Assembly: GCA_021307315.1 (NCBI GenBank)
Contig: JAJSPD010000024.1
Span: 1-64,000 of the forward strand
Reading direction: 5' to 3'
DNA: 64,000 bases
Origin: Bisporella sp. PMI_857
Taxonomy: Eukaryota > Ascomycota > Leotiomycetes > Helotiales > Helotiaceae
Shown here piece after piece: positions 1 to 12,980 of this stretch. The position numbers and the translations under genes are program-made. The notes under the pieces were generated by a model, which was not told the origin of the DNA, did no database searches, and saw only the letters and a program-made list of their open reading frames with translations. How positions within the stretch are numbered: position 1 is the first letter of the stretch; every line of letters begins with the position of its first letter.

Positions 1-779
1 TACCGAACTCTACCTCTCTTACCCATATCCGAACCCTCACCGCACAAATGCAACGCCTCGAGCAACGTGTACAATCTGCCCGTTCGAAACTTCCTGCGCC
101 AGTTAACACCCCTCCTCGTGCGTCACCACGAAACTCTTCTGCGATGGGGTATATGCCTCCAAGTGTCACAATAAGAAGCAGGAAACGCACGGGGGGAAGC
201 ACAGCGAGCAATTCTTCGGTAGCAGGCGAGGAGACGCCTTTGACCAAGCATGTTCCACGACTCTCTACATCAGGCATTAGCAGGCTATCTTTTGGACCCC
301 TACCTAATCGCGAAGGGGATAGTAGACCTAGTAGCCGTGCAAGCACGAGAAATAGTAGTTATGTTCGTCCCGATCGCCCAATAAGTAGAACAGAAATTGC
401 TAGACCGCTTAGTCGGACATCGATGAGTGGTGCCCGTACTCCATTGGGGCATTATTCTCAAAGCCAATTAATGGAATCAAGAAGGCCAAGGAGCAGTGTT
501 GGCGGCAGTTATGGTGCGGCTCATGGACATGGACATAGTCAAAGTGTCTCCGGCGTACCGGAGCTAGAGCGAGATATTGACGGCACACCTAGCAGGAGAG
601 GCGCACTCCCATCTGGTGAGGCAAGCGCGATTCCTCTTCCTAGGAGGCAGAGTGGAGGTCTTTCCATGACGCCGATGCCTCGGCGGTCAAGTAGCGGACA
701 AGCACTTAGGGAAGGAGAGAGCGGAATGAAGCCGCCTGGCAGGCCGCGCAAATTGAGCGGTGTGGGGGAGACATATTGA
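1..779 (+). CDS. nudE: NudE-like nuclear distribution protein, C-terminal part (5' end outside window)
   Basis: Only the last exon is visible; it is open from the window edge (codons in phase with base 3) to the TGA at 777-779, so the gene starts to the left. The first residues read TSLTHIRTLTAQ and then QRLEQRVQSARSKLPAP, which I recognise as the end of the coiled coil of fungal NudE/RO11 proteins. The remaining 220 or so residues are Ser/Arg/Pro-rich and look disordered, as in the family tail. NudE binds LIS1 (NudF) and dynein and supports nuclear migration and spindle positioning. The identification rests on the short junction between coiled coil and tail, because the conserved N-terminal coiled coil is not in the window. 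Confidence 0.7.
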   Translation, partial: PNSTSLTHIRTLTAQMQRLEQRVQSARSKLPAPVNTPPRASPRNSSAMGYMPPSVTIRSRKRTGGSTASNSSVAGEETPLTKHVPRLSTSGISRLSFGPLPNREGDSRPSSRASTRNSSYVRPDRPISRTEIARPLSRTSMSGARTPLGHYSQSQLMESRRPRSSVGGSYGAAHGHGHSQSVSGVPELERDIDGTPSRRGALPSGEASAIPLPRRQSGGLSMTPMPRRSSSGQALREGESGMKPPGRPRKLSGVGETY

Positions 780-2810
780 TCAGGTATGGTCTATGAACAG
801 TACATAGGAATGACTTATGAAGATATGGGTCGCATTGCTAGCATGGCGGATGGCGTTTTGGCATGGCTCGTGGCTGCATATGAGCATAATGGGTTCACGT
901 ATTGATATGAGTGACGGCCGATTTATTGCTAGCAATATGATAGTTTATGGTATGAAAACTCTGATAAGGATGGACACTTTTGTGCTACTACCTATGCTAC
1001 AATTTTCTCCTCTATTGGGATCTTGAGCCTCATTTTCTACTGGTCTGGAACTTGTCTATAATGCGTATAACACATGTTTGCTATATAACAGGCATTGGTC
1101 CATGCGCTAAAGATGTCATGATGCAGTGATGATAGAAGAGTCCTTGCAAGTTGGCTTCTGAAGGAGCTTCATCGTGCCTCGTAAGCATGACAAGGTTTGA
1201 CGCTACTCCACTGCCTGAAATTCAATGCAAATCCGGATTCCGGAATCCGGTTCATCTCATCATCTTATCATCTCTCGTTGATGTCTTTGGGTCTAACATA
1301 TTCCGAGCAGCTTTTTTCTGCTCGACATGAGAATTCGATCCACTTCGGGATATTCCCAATCAGGATATTCCGAATATTATTAGATAGATTCACGTATCAG
1401 TTCTTCTCAAACCTCAACTAGATATACTTGGAGCTCTCTCTTTTTTCGACAAAGGGTGGTTTTGAAACAAAAGCATTGCCAGGCGCTAATGGCCCAAATT
1501 TTAGAAAATCTTATTCTGTGTGACGCAGAGGGATTCCTTGCGTTTGCCAGACCTAACGTATGCTTCGGGAACCGAAAACTATGCCAACATTCGGATATCA
1601 CCTAGGCACCAATTTATCTGCACATGATCTCCGGCCCTCTCGACGCCTGCGAATCTCGATATACAAGAACCTACCGTTCTTCATTGATCTAGTGACACCA
1701 ACAGGATTGCCGTCCGTCCACTTCAGATCCACGGGTGGCGCTTTCCATGGCCGCGGTCACGTGCACGCTAGGCATTTTCGTGTCTCCCGCTGCGACGTGT
1801 TTCTCCAGCGCCGCCGTCAGCTCTATTTACATATGCAGTGCATGGCTTACCAATGAGTCTTCCTTCTTGACACCGTCATCTTTCACCATAAGGCATATTC
1901 GCAGGCTGAAAGGCAACCCACACATCAGCACATCAAAGCCATTAAGCCTTCATCCAACAAACGCACCCCACGACAACTAGTTTGATCTTTGTCTTGAAGT
2001 CAAATAAATTGGCAGCTAGGACATTCATGGCTAAGGCTGAGATCGGAAACCCCACCGTAATGCCGCACTCCCCCAACAGGTCCGTTTCCTGGTCTGCAGA
2101 TGAACTTCCTCCCGGCGCGTCATGAGCAAGGGGGCTGCACCCAAGTGTCTGGGCTAGAGGCCCTCTCAACGGAAAATCAAATGGGAGATGATGCAAAGCG
2201 CGTCCGTGACAATAAAGACGCACATTCTTACGGGAATCAATGCTAGTGGTGAAGGAAAAAGCTCAGAAATTTGAGAGGAGAATGATATAAGAGAACCTTT
2301 CATAAATACACTCTCCGAAACAAATAAAAAAAATTAAAAATTAAACTGAATGTTGAGAATGATCGTCCTCTCTTAGTATTTGTTGTAGTCTGTAGTGGGT
2401 AAATTTTTAGCGTGGGCAAGTGTTGAAGCTGTTGAACCCCGACATTTTTTTTAGAGCTTTCTCGGGTCAGGATGCCCGATCAACTCCTTCTCCCTGTTGA
2501 GACTTAAAACTCCACTCATACTTTTCTCCCATACGCAAAGAGTCAACATACCCTCTCTAATACACATTGTCTCTCCTCCTCGTCTCACCCCAAACTCTTC
2601 GAGACGTACAATCTTGCATACCTTTTTGTTTTTCGTTTTTCGGCCTTTGGTGCTGTGGTAGCTTCTACTCTCTTCCATTAATGACCCGAACATAATCGGG
2701 ATTGGTTGTATACTACTATCCTTTTTGCCCTCCCCTATTGCTTACCACCCTCTCACTGGCGACGACATCTTCTTCTCTGCTCGTCACCGACGAGCTGTAA
2801 TTCAGACACC
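780..2810. other. 2-kb intergenic region and probable ACC1 promoter/leader
   Basis: No convincing gene is seen between nudE and ACC1; the short reading frames lack family resemblance and splice logic. The stretch holds an 18-bp perfect palindrome at 1233-1250 and a CACGTG E-box at 1758-1763. From about 2500 to 2800 the + strand is pyrimidine-rich, typical of a strong fungal core promoter or leader just ahead of the ACC1 start. Confidence 0.6.
1233..1250. repeat. 18-bp perfect palindrome
   Basis: The sequence CCGGATTCCGGAATCCGG is identical to its own reverse complement. It contains three CCGG units. It lies in the nudE/ACC1 intergenic region. It could be a binding site for a dimeric regulator or chance. 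Confidence 0.7.
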
Positions 2811-5800
2811 ATGGCGACTACTAATGGCGGCAATGTCAAATCTCGCTCGAATGGCACCGTTCCTGTCACAAACCGGCAACAACTATCCTACGCAGCGAGG
2901 CATAAGTTGGCGGATCACTTCATCGGTGGGAACAAGCTCGAGAATGCTCCTGCAAGTATTGTAAAAGACTTTGTGGCTAAGCATGACGGCCACACGGTCA
3001 TTACAAATGTGAAGAGTCCCCCCGGATATACCTCCTAGAGTTCAGCTAACGCAATTTACAGATCCTGATTGCCAATAATGGTATTGCGGCGGTCAAGGAG
3101 ATCAGATCGGTACGAAAATGGGCCTACGAAACATTTGGCAATGAAAAAGCGATTCAATTCACGGTCATGGCTACGCCGGAGGATCTACAAGCAAATGCAG
3201 ACTACATTCGAATGGCAGATCAATATGTAGAGGTTCCCGGTGGTACAAACAACAACAACTACGCCAATGTAGAACTGATCGTAGATATTGCTGAGCGGAT
3301 GGACGTACATGCTGTTTGGGCTGGATGGTAGGTGTTCCTTCTTTCCCTGGCAAGGGATGAATTCTGACATTATGAAGGGGCCACGCCTCGGAAAACCCCA
3401 AGCTGCCGGAATCCTTAGCTGCATCACCAAAAAAGATTGTTTTCATTGGCCCCCCGGGCTCTGCAATGCGATCGCTCGGTGACAAGATCTCGTCCACAAT
3501 TGTTGCACAGCATGCCAAAGTCCCTTGTATACCCTGGTCCGGAACTGGAGTGGATCAGGTGGAGGTCAACGAGGATGGCATAGTCACGGTCGATGATGAG
3601 GTCTATAGTCGGGGGTGCGTACAATCATGGCAGGAAGGGTTAGAAAAGGCAAGAGCCATTGGATTTCCGGTCATGATCAAGGCCTCAGAAGGTGGTGGTG
3701 GAAAGGGTATTCGAAAAGCCGACACGGAGCAAGGATTTGAGAGTCTTTACAAAGCCGCTGCCAGCGAGATCCCTGGTTCCCCAATCTTCATCATGAAGCT
3801 TGCAGGAAATGCCCGACACTTGGAGGTTCAGTTGCTGGCTGACGAGTACGGAAACAACATCTCCCTGTTTGGCAGAGATTGTTCCGTTCAGCGACGACAT
3901 CAGAAAATTATCGAGGAAGCTCCCGTCACGATTGCGAAACCCATTACCTTCCAAGAAATGGAGAAGGCAGCCGTGCGTCTCGGTCGTCTCGTCGGATATG
4001 TTTCTGCGGGTACTGTGGAATACTTGTATTCGCATGCTGACGACAAATTCTACTTTTTGGAGTTGAACCCCAGATTGCAAGTGGAGCATCCCACGACCGA
4101 GATGGTTAGTGGTGTAAACTTGCCAGCGGCACAATTGCAAATTGCTATGGGTCTGCCATTGCACAGAATCCGCGACATCAGATTACTCTATGGAGTAGAT
4201 CCTCAAACCTCCAGCGAAATCGACTTCGACTTCTCCAAGGAGAACAGCTCCCAGACACAGCGCCGGCCAAAACCCAAAGGTCACACAACTGCTTGCCGTA
4301 TTACATCAGAAGATCCAGGCGAGGGCTTCAAGCCTTCAAGCGGTATGATGCACGATCTCAACTTCAGAAGTAGTTCCAATGTCTGGGGTTACTTCTCTGT
4401 TAGTAATGCGTCGAGTATCCACAGTTTCTCGGACAGTCAATTTGGTCACATTTTCGCATATGGCGAGAACCGTGCTGCATCCAGAAAACATATGGTCGTT
4501 GCACTGAAGGAACTGAGCATTCGTGGTGACTTCCGCACGACTGTCGAGTACCTGATTAAGCTTCTAGAGACCCCTGCATTCGAGGGCAACACCATCACTA
4601 CAGGATGGCTTGATGAGCTTATATCCAAGAAATTGACTGTAGAGCGACCAGATCCCATGCTGGCTGTTGTGTGTGGCGCCGTGTGCAAAGCTCATATTGC
4701 AAGCGAGGCATGCATCTCGGAGTATAGAACAAGTCTAGATAAGGGTCAAGTGCCTGCGAAGGACATCTTGAAGACTGTTTTCCCGATCGATTTTATCTAC
4801 GATGGCCATCGATATAAGTTCACAGCTACTCGATCAAGTTTAGACAGTTACCACCTATTTATCAACGGCTCGAAATGTGCAGTTGGTATTCGAGCTTTGG
4901 CTGATGGTGGCTTACTGGTTCTTCTGAATGGGCGTAGTCACAGCGTTTACTGGAAGGAAGAGGTAGGAGCCACTAGATTGAGCGTGGATAGCAAAACCTG
5001 TCTCCTGGAGCAAGAGAATGACCCCACTCAACTCAAAACACCGTCCCCTGGCAAGCTCGTCAAATTTACGGTTGAGAATGGAGAGCACGTCAAGGCCGGC
5101 CAGGCTTTCGCCGAAGTTGAGGTCATGAAGATGTATATGCCACTTCTTGCTCAAGAAGATGGTATCGTACAATTGATCAAGCAACCGGGAGCAACTTTGG
5201 AGGCAGGTGATATTCTCGGTATACTTGCCTTAGATGACCCTTCCAAGGTCAAGTCCGCCCAACCCTTCCTTGGCCATCTTCCAGATCTTGGACCACCTCA
5301 GATTGTTGGTACCAAGCCCTCTCAGCGATTTTCCCTTCTCTATGGCATCCTTACCAATATCCTTGATGGTTTTGACAATCAAGTCATTATGCATCCAACG
5401 CTAAAAGAGCTGATCGATGTTCTTCGTGACCCAGACCTCCCTTACGGGGAGTGGAACGCACAATTCTCCGCTCTCCACTCGAGAATGCCTCAAAAGCTTG
5501 ATGCAACTTTGACTCAAATTGTGGATCGCGCCAAGTCGCGGAAGGTGGAATTTCCCGCCAAGTCTCTCACCAAAGCACTACAGAAGTTCTTGGATGAGAA
5601 TGTTGCTCCCAGTGATGTCGAACTCCTCAAAGGAACTCTGGCTCCGCTGATTGAGGTGCTTGACAATTATGCCGAAGGTCAGAAGGTTCACGAGTTTGCG
5701 ATTTTCTCCGGATTGATGAAGAAATATGCCTCGGTTGAAGGCCTTTTCTCTGGCATTCGACGGGGAGAGGGAGAAGATGCAGTTGTCTTGCAACTTCGAG

Positions 5801-8800
5801 ACGAGAATAAAGAGGACACCTTCAAAGTCGTTCAAACCGTGCTCTCACATAGTCGAGTTGGATCCAAGAACAACCTCATCCTTGCCATCTTGGAAGAGTA
5901 CAAACCAAACAAGCCAAATGTTGGTAATGTCGCCAAATATTTTAAACCAGCTTTGCGAAAACTTATCGAATTGGAGTCGCGGCAGACCGCTAAAGTGTCT
6001 CTTAAGGCTCGAGAGGTCCTCATTCAGTGTGCTCTGCCTTCATTGGAGGAGCGCGCTGCTCAAATGGAACACATTCTCCGATCGTCAGTTGTAGAATCAA
6101 GATATGGAGAGACTGGCTGGGAGCACCGGGAGCCTGATCTTGAGGTTCTTAAGGAAGTTGTTGACTCCAAGTATACAGTTTTTGACGTCTTGCCTATTTT
6201 CTTTGGCCATCAAGATCCTTGGGTATCTCTTGCTGCATTAGAGGTTTACATTCGAAGAGCCTATCGTGCATACTCTCTGAAGCGGATCGAGTATCACAAT
6301 GAGACAACGGAGCCTCCTTTCATCGTCTCCTGGGACTTCGTCCTCCGCAAGGTCGGTTTTGCAGAATTCGGCATGCCTTTCCAGCCATCTGCTCCATCCA
6401 CCCCAGCAACGCCATCTGCTGAAAGCGGCAATCCTTTCAAGCGTGTCAGCTCAATCAGTGATTTGTCATACTTGGGAAGCAATACAGACCGTGAACCAAC
6501 CAGAAAAGGGGTCATCGTACCAGTTCAGTATCTCGACGAAGCTGAAGAATATCTGTCCCGAGCACTTGATGTCTTCCCAGTTGCTGGTGGCAGAAAGAAG
6601 AGCTTCCCAAACGGGCTCATGCCAGATCTTGAAGGAAAGAGGAGGACCACCGCACCCCAATTGCAGAGTGATGACGAGCTGACTGCAGTTTGCAACATTG
6701 CTGTTCGAGACTCCGAGAGTCTAGACGACAACGAAACGCTGGCTAGAATCAAGCTGATTATCAATGACTACAAGGAAGAGCTTGTGGCTCGCCGCATCCG
6801 TCGCTTAACATTCATCTGTGGCCATAAAGACGGATCTTATCCTGGATACTATACTTTCCGTGGCCCTCAGTATGAGGAGGATGAAAGTATTCGCCACAGC
6901 GAACCAGCCCTCGCTTTCCAACTTGAACTAGGACGACTGTCTAAGTTTAATATCAAACCTGTTTTCACGGAAAATAGAAATATTCATATCTACGAAGCTA
7001 TAGGCAGAGATACCTCTGGCGACAAGAGATACTTTACACGTGCTGTTGTCCGCCCTGGCAGACTTCGAGAGAATGAGCTCCCGACTGCTGAGTATCTCAT
7101 TTCTGAGAGTGACAGACTTATGAACGACATTCTGGATGCTTTGGAAATCATTGGCAACAATAACTCTGATCTCAACCACATCTTTATCAACTTCTCACCT
7201 GTCTTCCCTCTCGAGCCACATCAGGTTAGTGATGCTCTCGGCCCATTCTTGGAAAGATTCGGACGTCGACTTTGGCGTCTTCGCGTCACTGGTGCCGAGA
7301 TCCGTATCATTTGCACTGATCCCGCCACAAACCAACCATATCCTCTTCGTGTTATGATCCAGAACACATCGGGATACGTTGTCCAAGTAGAGTTGTACGC
7401 TGAGCGCAAGTCCTCGAAGGGTAGTGATTGGGTCTTCTTCAGCATCGGTGACGACAAAGATCGCCCTAAGGTTGGCTCAATGCACTTAAGACCAGTAACC
7501 ACACCATATCCTACCAAAGAATGGCTTCAGCCAAAGAGATACAAGGCTCACTTAATGGGCACACAATATGTTTACGACTTTCCTGAGCTCTTTAGACAAG
7601 CAATCCAAAACAGCTGGATCAAAGCAGTCAAGAAACATGCGCCTCTAGCCGACAAGCAACCTCCAGCTGGACAATGTATTGAGTATTCCGAGCTTGTGTT
7701 GGATGAGCAAGATAACCTTACAGAAGTCAATCGTGATCCAGGTACCAACAACCATGGTATGGTGGGATGGATTGTAACTGCAAAGACGCCTGAGTATCCT
7801 CAAGGCCGGAAGTTTGTCATCATTGCAAACGATATCACCTACAAGATTGGCAGCTTCGGGCCAAAGGAAGATCAATTCTTCCACAAGTGTACTGAATATG
7901 CGAGATTGCTCGGTGTCCCACGTATCTACCTTTCCGCAAACTCGGGTGCCCGTATTGGCATGGCTGAGGAGCTTATTCCACATTTCAATGTCGCGTGGAA
8001 TGATCCTGAACGCCCCGAGGCTGGGTTCAAATATCTCTACCTGCTGCCCGAGTCAAAGAAGAAGTTCGAGGATGGCAAGTCCAGAGATGTTATTACTGAG
8101 GAGATATCTGAGGATGGCGAGACTAGACATAAGATTGTCTCCATCATTGGTGCAGAGGATGGCCTTGGTGTTGAGTGTCTGAAAGGGTCTGGTCTCATCG
8201 CTGGCGCAACTAGCAGAGCGTACGAAGACATCTTCACTATCACATTAGTGACCTGCCGATCAGTCGGTACGTTATTTTTCTTTATTCCACTCAAGTTTTC
8301 ATTATGCTAATAGTAATAGGCATTGGTGCATATTTGGTCCGTCTTGGTCAGCGCGCAATTCAAATCGAGGGCCAGCCAATTATTCTCACTGGTGCGCCTG
8401 CCATCAACAAGCTTCTCGGGCGCGACGTCTACACCTCCAACTTGCAACTTGGTGGTACTCAAATTATGTACAAGAACGGTGTCTCTCACATGACCGCCAA
8501 CGATGACTTCGAGGGTGTTTCTAGAATCGTCGAATGGATGTCTTTCGTCCCAAATAAGCGAAACAACCCTATTCCAATTGGTCCTGCTGTCGACACCTGG
8601 GACCGTGACATTATCTACACTCCACCTGCGAAGCAAGCCTACGATGTCAGATTCCTCATTGGTGGTAAGCAGGATGAGGAAGGCTATCAGCCTGGTCTTT
8701 TCGATAAGGACTCTTTTGTTGAGACTCTTGGCGGTTGGGCGAAGACCGTTGTTGTTGGTCGCGCTCGTCTTGGCGGTATCCCAATGGGTGTTATTGCCGT

Positions 8801-9833
8801 TGAGACTCGCTCTGTCGAGAACATCACTCCAGCTGATCCTGCCAACCCAGATTCAACTGAGCAGATTACAAATGAGGCTGGTGGTGTTTGGTATCCTAAC
8901 TCCGCTTTCAAAACTGCTCAGGCGATCAAAGATTTCAACAATGGTGAGCAACTGCCCTTGATGATCTTGGCCAACTGGAGAGGTTTCTCTGGAGGACAGA
9001 AGGATATGTATAACGAGGTCTTGAAGTATGGATCATACATTGTTGATGCTCTTGTCAAATACGAGCAGCCTATCTTTGTGTACATTCCACCATTCGGAGA
9101 GCTTCGAGGTGGCTCATGGGTTGTCGTTGATCCCACCATTAATCCCGAGTTCATGGAGATGTACGCCGATCAAGAGGCCCGTGGAGGCGTTTTAGAGCCA
9201 GAAGGTATCGTCAACATCAAGTACCGCCGCGAGAAGCAACTCGACACAATGGCACGGTTGGATCCTGAGTATAGTTCATTACGCAAGCAATTGGGTGATC
9301 AAAGCCTAAGCAAGGAGCAGATGGATCAAGTCAAACAGAAGGTCCTTGCTCGTGAACAACTTCTCCTGCCTGTCTACTTGCAGATTTCATTACAGTTCGC
9401 CGACCTCCACGACAGAGCCGGCCGCATGAAAGCAAAGGATGTTATCCGTGGAGAACTCCAATGGCGCGAGGCGAGACGCTTCTTCTACTGGCGTGTGCGT
9501 CGTCGTGTCAACGAGGAATACCTCTTGAGACGTCTAGCGATCTATAATAAGAATCCCCTTGCCAGCCGTGCTCGTAATCTCCAGACCCTTGCTGCTTGGA
9601 CCGGTATACCCAAGTTTGCCACAGCGGATCGTGACGTCGCGACGTGGTACGAAGAACACGGCTCGCAGGTGCGCGACAAGATCGAGGCACTTAAGGCCGA
9701 AGGCGCCGCCTTTGAGATCAACGGTCTATTAAGCGCCAACAAGGACCATGCTTTGAAGGGCGTGCAGCAGTATCTGAGCATGTTGCCGGCGGAGGAGCGA
9801 CAGAAGGCGTTGGCATTCTTGAACAAGCAGTAG
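2811..9833 (+). CDS. ACC1: Acetyl-CoA carboxylase (multidomain, cytosolic)
   Basis: ATP-dependent carboxylation of acetyl-CoA to malonyl-CoA, the committed step of fatty acid synthesis. Exons 2811-3008, 3062-3327, 3378-8266 and 8320-9833 join in frame to 2288 residues, the normal fungal length. The order is biotin carboxylase (residues about 40-560, with the ATP-grasp loop [11 protein letters not shown] and [19 protein letters not shown]), biotin carrier (EVMKMYMP, biotinyl Lys739), central domain, then carboxyltransferase ([34 protein letters not shown]). The start MATTNGG at 2811 has an A at -3 and sits after a pyrimidine-rich leader. Introns of 53, 50 and 53 bp have GT-AG ends. All expected motifs are intact and the protein looks functional. 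No neighbour suggests a special role. Confidence 0.98.
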
Positions 9834-11607
9834 AGCACAAAAGAGGAAAACGGTTATAGATGATGGGTTTGTTACTACTGGAGAATGGGGGCGTGTGTTC
9901 GTTCTGCTCGGCGTATATTATGCTTGCTTTTGTGCAGCAACGAGTTTATTGTAAAACCTGGTATATACTTATAAGCGTTGTCCTTTCTTGCAGGTGGTGA
10001 TGAAGGGAGGAACTGATACTTTATAGATGAATGGCATGATTTTATCTTTGTATTATTTTGAGTCTCAATCATTGTATAACGCGAAACTGAGTTTCTCTGA
10101 AAAGGTGGACGCCAGGGATTCGTTTGCTCCTGAAGTATTCAGATATCGAAATCATGATGCGACGACTTCCTATCTTGTTCAGAGATCTGATAAGAACCCA
10201 GACGTACTCGCACCAGCAGAATCCAACCCGATATTCAAATCTCAACACAGCGCTCTGATTCCAAAATCCTCAGCCACTCTTCCCACAATCTCACATCCTA
10301 ACGCCACATCTCAAACCATCAAAAATCTTTGGAGATCTTTAAAAGAATATTATTCCTACCCATACCAAAAATATCTCGCCCAACAAAGGTTCTTTGGTTT
10401 AAAGAATAAAAAGAAGAAGGAATATCTTTCTTTTCCCTGAAGACGGACGACGAAGCGGTTGCAGCAGGCCTTCGTTTTTTTTTTTTTTTTTTTTTTTTTT
10501 GTTCTGTGGTAAAAAAAAAAAAAATTAAACAGGGGAAGCACGTTAGCGGATTCTGAGTGGTGCGAAGAACGAACTGGCTCCCGCTCGCTTGTTTTTCTTA
10601 TTTCGGGGGAATTTAGGATGACTTGAGAGGCCGGCTGCTTATTGGTTGGCTGGAGGGGGGGGTGGTTTTTTCGGACAGAGAGGGCGTGGTATCTAATAGG
10701 CTGTTTTGATTTGTTCGGTGGTTCTGTTGTATTTCGTGCTGTGGATGTGTGGCGGGTGGCTTACCTGGGGAAAAAAGGATTGAGATTGATGTTTTGCTGG
10801 TTTTTGTTTTTGTATTTTGTATTTTTTTTTTTTTGTGGGTAGAGGATAGGGGAATTCGTGGTTGATGGTTAGCTGTGGAAGGTATTATTTATGTATGGAA
10901 GGATGACCTGGTTAAGTCCTGTTGTGAATATGAAGGCAGGATGTGGTGGTTGAAATGGCTGAGAATCGGGTATCCCGCTCCGGATATTTATCCCCCGAGC
11001 CGAGCGACCAGTTACCTCCCCTGGATGGCTGCCGACTTCCTGGCAATAGCGGTAGAGCCAACGAGCGTTATATTGAGCTGCAAGGGTTGGCTGACAATGG
11101 TTGTTGATTGGTTGTTTTTGCTGCACGTATATGCATGCTTAGGCTCATTTCGGGTTGGTTTTAGTCCAATTGTAGTATTGTGTGGTAAACAAATGCTATA
11201 GATGCGTTACGTGCAGATTGAGGGAAATATATTCTCTATATAATGCACCCAGGACTCTTAAAAATCCATACCGAAAAAGAGTAGATATCCCAAGTTCGAA
11301 CAAAGGGTCGAAGATATCTCAGATTCAGGTTGTCATTGTCGCCAGACTTCCGACGTCGTCAATTCACCTCCTGAAGATCCGCTTTTCCATATATGGACTA
11401 AGGAAAATATACTGGACAAGGCTGTCTTTCCTCCCTTCCTGCTGCAAAACCCCTCCTCTAACCTCATCCTACCTTTACAACAAACCATACCCATCACCTT
11501 CACACAACACAACACATTCGTTACCTACTTCAACCGTTTAACTTACCCGTTAATACGTACAATCACTAAATCAATAAATAATCAAGACACTTTCAAAGAC
11601 CTTCATC
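9834..11607. other. Intergenic region with homopolymer tracts
   Basis: No supported gene. It contains the T26/A14 tract listed separately. From about 10,600 to 10,870 the + strand is strongly G/T-rich, with a G8 run near 10,654 and a T-rich run near 10,820. The last 150 bp before 11,608 are C/A-rich and look like the leader of the next gene. Confidence 0.6.
10475..10524. repeat. T26 tract facing an A14 tract
   Basis: A run of 26 T (10475-10500), a 10-base spacer, then 14 A (10511-10524). As a transcript it could fold into an A-U hairpin; as DNA it would disfavour nucleosomes. Lengths of such runs are prone to sequencing error. Confidence 0.8.
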
Positions 11608-12980
11608 ATGCGTCTCTTCACACCTACCGTCTTCCTCGCCGTTCTCGGAGCCGTCACTGCCCTTCCAGGACCCCAGCCCATCACTCGTGAGAAGAAGGAT
11701 GTCCAAGGCTCTGGTCTCGGTGTTGGGAGTAGCGGTGCCAATTTCTTTGCTCGTGAGGCAGAGAAGATTCCTGCTGGGACTGTTGCAAATTTCTGGGCTC
11801 GCGGCAAGCAATTTCAGAAAGGCGCTCCCCGTTCTCCCTTATTCACTCGTGATGTTCAGGTCAAGTCACCAACTCCTGTCGTCCCTGCTGTTCAACTCTT
11901 TGCCCGACACAAGCGAGCTCAACATGATCCAACCTTGGTCGCAAGTCCATCATTCTGGGCTCGCGACATCAAGAATACCAGCGTTGAGTCAGCACCCAAT
12001 CCAATTGCATCGCTCTACCCTTACTCGGTCACCGGTACCCTCAATGGCACCCTCACCGTACTTCCCATTCCCCTTGCACTCGCTCGCAGTATCATTCCTG
12101 CCAAGTTGTAGGTTATGTCCCGTTATAAAGATACTATGGTAGGTGCTAACCCACATCCTTTAGCGCGATCTTGACCAAGGCCATCAATGCAGCTCTTCCT
12201 TTCTTCCCTAAGAAGCGTACCCCGTAAGTTGATCCGCCTCGGCCTTTCGCATAATACGCGCTGACCTCATTTATAGTTAGTCCTTCGTACTTGCCTGGAC
12301 CATGACATTCAGGTTGCTGGTGTCGGCATCCGCCTTCCAGATTTCCAACTTACCAAGCTCATGTTTCCCTTCGTCGATGTTCTTGGCGATGGCTATTCTA
12401 GCTTCACTTGGATCAACAAGACCCTCATCAATGGGAATGAGCTCATCCAAAACGGCATTTTGGGCTACGGTCAAACTCCCATCACCGCAACCTTCCAGCC
12501 TTTCCTCGAGGCTTACGAATCCATTCCCGCCACTTCCCCCTCCCGTCCTACCGGCATCTCACTTGTGGCGAGCCTGGGTAAGGAGCCTTGGTTGGACATC
12601 AAATTGAATCAGCATGCACAGTATTCGTACTCACCATACCCACTGGCCTTGTGAGTCTCCATCTTTCACACGTCATCTTTTATCTTGCCCCTCTACATGG
12701 CTAACCCAAAAAAAAAAGCTTCAAAAACGTCACCAACCAGCCTATCGTCGGTAACGGGTCAACATGCTACCAGCAAGTAAATTTCTTCAACACCACCCTC
12801 TCGACCAATGCTTACGCCCCAGTTCCCGTCTGCGGTTCGGTCGACATCAAGGCTCCTCTGCTTCCAACATCCCAAAAGTTCAAGAATGTGTTTGGCATTC
12901 AGGTTGATGTTGCGTTCTTAGAGAACAATTACCTGCCTTGTGAGCAGTTGAAAGGTTACAATGGCTTTGAGGGCATGTGA
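11608..12980 (+). CDS. Secreted protein with repeated F-x-A-R motifs, family unknown
   Basis: I do not recognise the family. It starts MRLFTPTVFLAVLGAVTALP, a clear signal peptide. The mature N-terminal part carries five related units 20-28 residues apart: ANFFARE, ANFWARG, SPLFTRD, VQLFARH and SPSFWARD. Dibasic pairs (HKR, PKKR) follow. The C-terminal part has N-glycosylation sequons (NKT, NVT, NTT) and two or three cysteines. Exon 1 is 11608-12107, intron 12108-12163 (branch GCTAAC), exon 2 from 12164, exon 3 to 12650, intron 12651-12718, exon 4 12719-12980. Exon 2 to exon 3 does not join in frame with the consensus donor GTAAGT at 12224; the weak donor at 12217 with the acceptor at 12280 does. 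So either a weak site is used or the gene carries a frameshift. GTGAGT overlapping the stop could hide a further exon. Confidence 0.6.

Noticed and set aside
10027..10440. Open frame of 137 codons downstream of ACC1
   Set aside because: No family resemblance, no good start context, low-complexity C-terminus next to a poly-T tract; probably part of 3' flanking DNA.
12302..12607. Alternative 101-codon frame overlapping exon 3 of the secreted-protein gene
   Set aside because: Ser/Pro-biased shadow frame; the other frame continues through a proper intron into exon 4 and has glycosylation sequons and sensible composition.
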